A stretch of 60,972 bases of DNA from NCBI GenBank assembly GCA_944332185.1, contig CALVJJ010000007.1:1-60972 (forward strand). Direction: 5' to 3'. Numbering within the stretch: the first letter of the stretch is position 1; the number at the start of each line of letters is the position of its first letter. This DNA is from an uncultured Clostridia bacterium. Lineage in GTDB: Bacteria; Bacillota; Clostridia; Christensenellales; UBA1242. This document shows, one piece after another, positions 60,935 to 60,972 of this stretch. The notes under the pieces are model-generated. The model saw only the letters and a list, made by a program, of their open reading frames with translations, had not been told where the DNA came from and made no database searches. Made by a program: the position numbers and the translations under genes.

Positions 60935-60972
60935 TATTAAATATTGTAGACTCTTGAACTTGGCTAGTCTTA

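Larger units (their letters stand above)
60491..60972. other. Intergenic end of window with promoter, terminators and a palindrome
   Basis: No gene is supported. It holds the promoter of the CNNM/CorC gene, a minus-strand terminator (60649-60681), a 19-base palindrome (60772-60790) and a second terminator (60893-60934). The stretch 60682-60892 between the two terminators is unassigned and could hold a short RNA. Confidence 0.5.

Noticed and set aside
1-60972. CRISPR arrays, insertion sequences, prophage genes, tRNA genes
   Set aside because: No regularly spaced direct repeats, transposase, integrase or cloverleaf with GTTCRANNC was found in the gaps.

Overview
This window looks like the chromosome of an AT-rich, endospore-forming Firmicute, most likely a Clostridia member. 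It carries spoIIGA, sigE and sigG next to the division cluster, spmA/spmB, the Prp protease with an N-terminally extended L27, a long Bacillus-type SRP RNA with an Alu domain, and many TTGACA-17-TATAAT promoters with strong GGAGG ribosome binding sites. Nearly all genes are housekeeping and most are on the minus strand. I see no tRNA or rRNA gene, CRISPR array, insertion sequence or prophage.

Layout. 285-4952 (minus) is a four-gene envelope or polysaccharide operon: two GT-C-type membrane glycosyltransferases, a small membrane-anchored protein and an acyltransferase. 5069-21186 (minus) is a compact dcw cluster running mraZ, rsmH, an ftsL-like gene, a class B PBP, murE, mraY, murD, ftsW, murA, ftsQ, ftsA and ftsZ, then spoIIGA, sigE and sigG. 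murG, murB and murC are absent from it. 21509-26102 holds accessory genes (unknown proteins, a metallophosphoesterase, a Cys-containing CPGP protein behind a sigma-K-like promoter, engB, a NYN-domain protein). 26306-27351 is rplU-prp-rpmA with an L21 leader. 27498-30017 is a large orphan membrane protein.

30247-41012 contains asnS, then dut-rsmD-smr, alr, the divergent spmA-spmB, tig-clpP-clpX, two small membrane proteins and lspA-rluD. 41107-46988 has a SPOR-domain protein, groES-groEL, a DUF2207 protein and rluA. 46990-50412 is ileS behind an isoleucine T-box, back to back with the SRP RNA gene (50498-50765). 50814-55357 is an operon of a repeat-containing lipoprotein, trxB, glmM and a DUF2726-like protein. 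55410-56422 is rplM-rpsI with a leader; then typA, an unknown gene and a CNNM/CorC-type transporter-like protein.

How it fits together. Precursor synthesis (murA, murD, murE, mraY, glmM, alr), septal machinery (ftsZ, ftsA, ftsQ, ftsL, ftsW, PBP) and the mother-cell and forespore sigma factors are adjacent, so vegetative division and sporulation septation share one locus. Protein quality control (tig, clpP, clpX, groESL) and translation (asnS, ileS, ribosomal proteins, SRP RNA, typA) fill the rest.

Most notable: an IleRS2-type synthetase whose HIGH signature reads GMHH; a MurE with changed C-terminal substrate motifs; an FtsA without the usual C-terminal membrane helix; divergent GroES/GroEL without CIRCE; MraZ repeats over the mraZ -35 box; and sporulation-type promoters in front of sigG and the CPGP protein gene. 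All calls come from reading the sequence; no database search was run.
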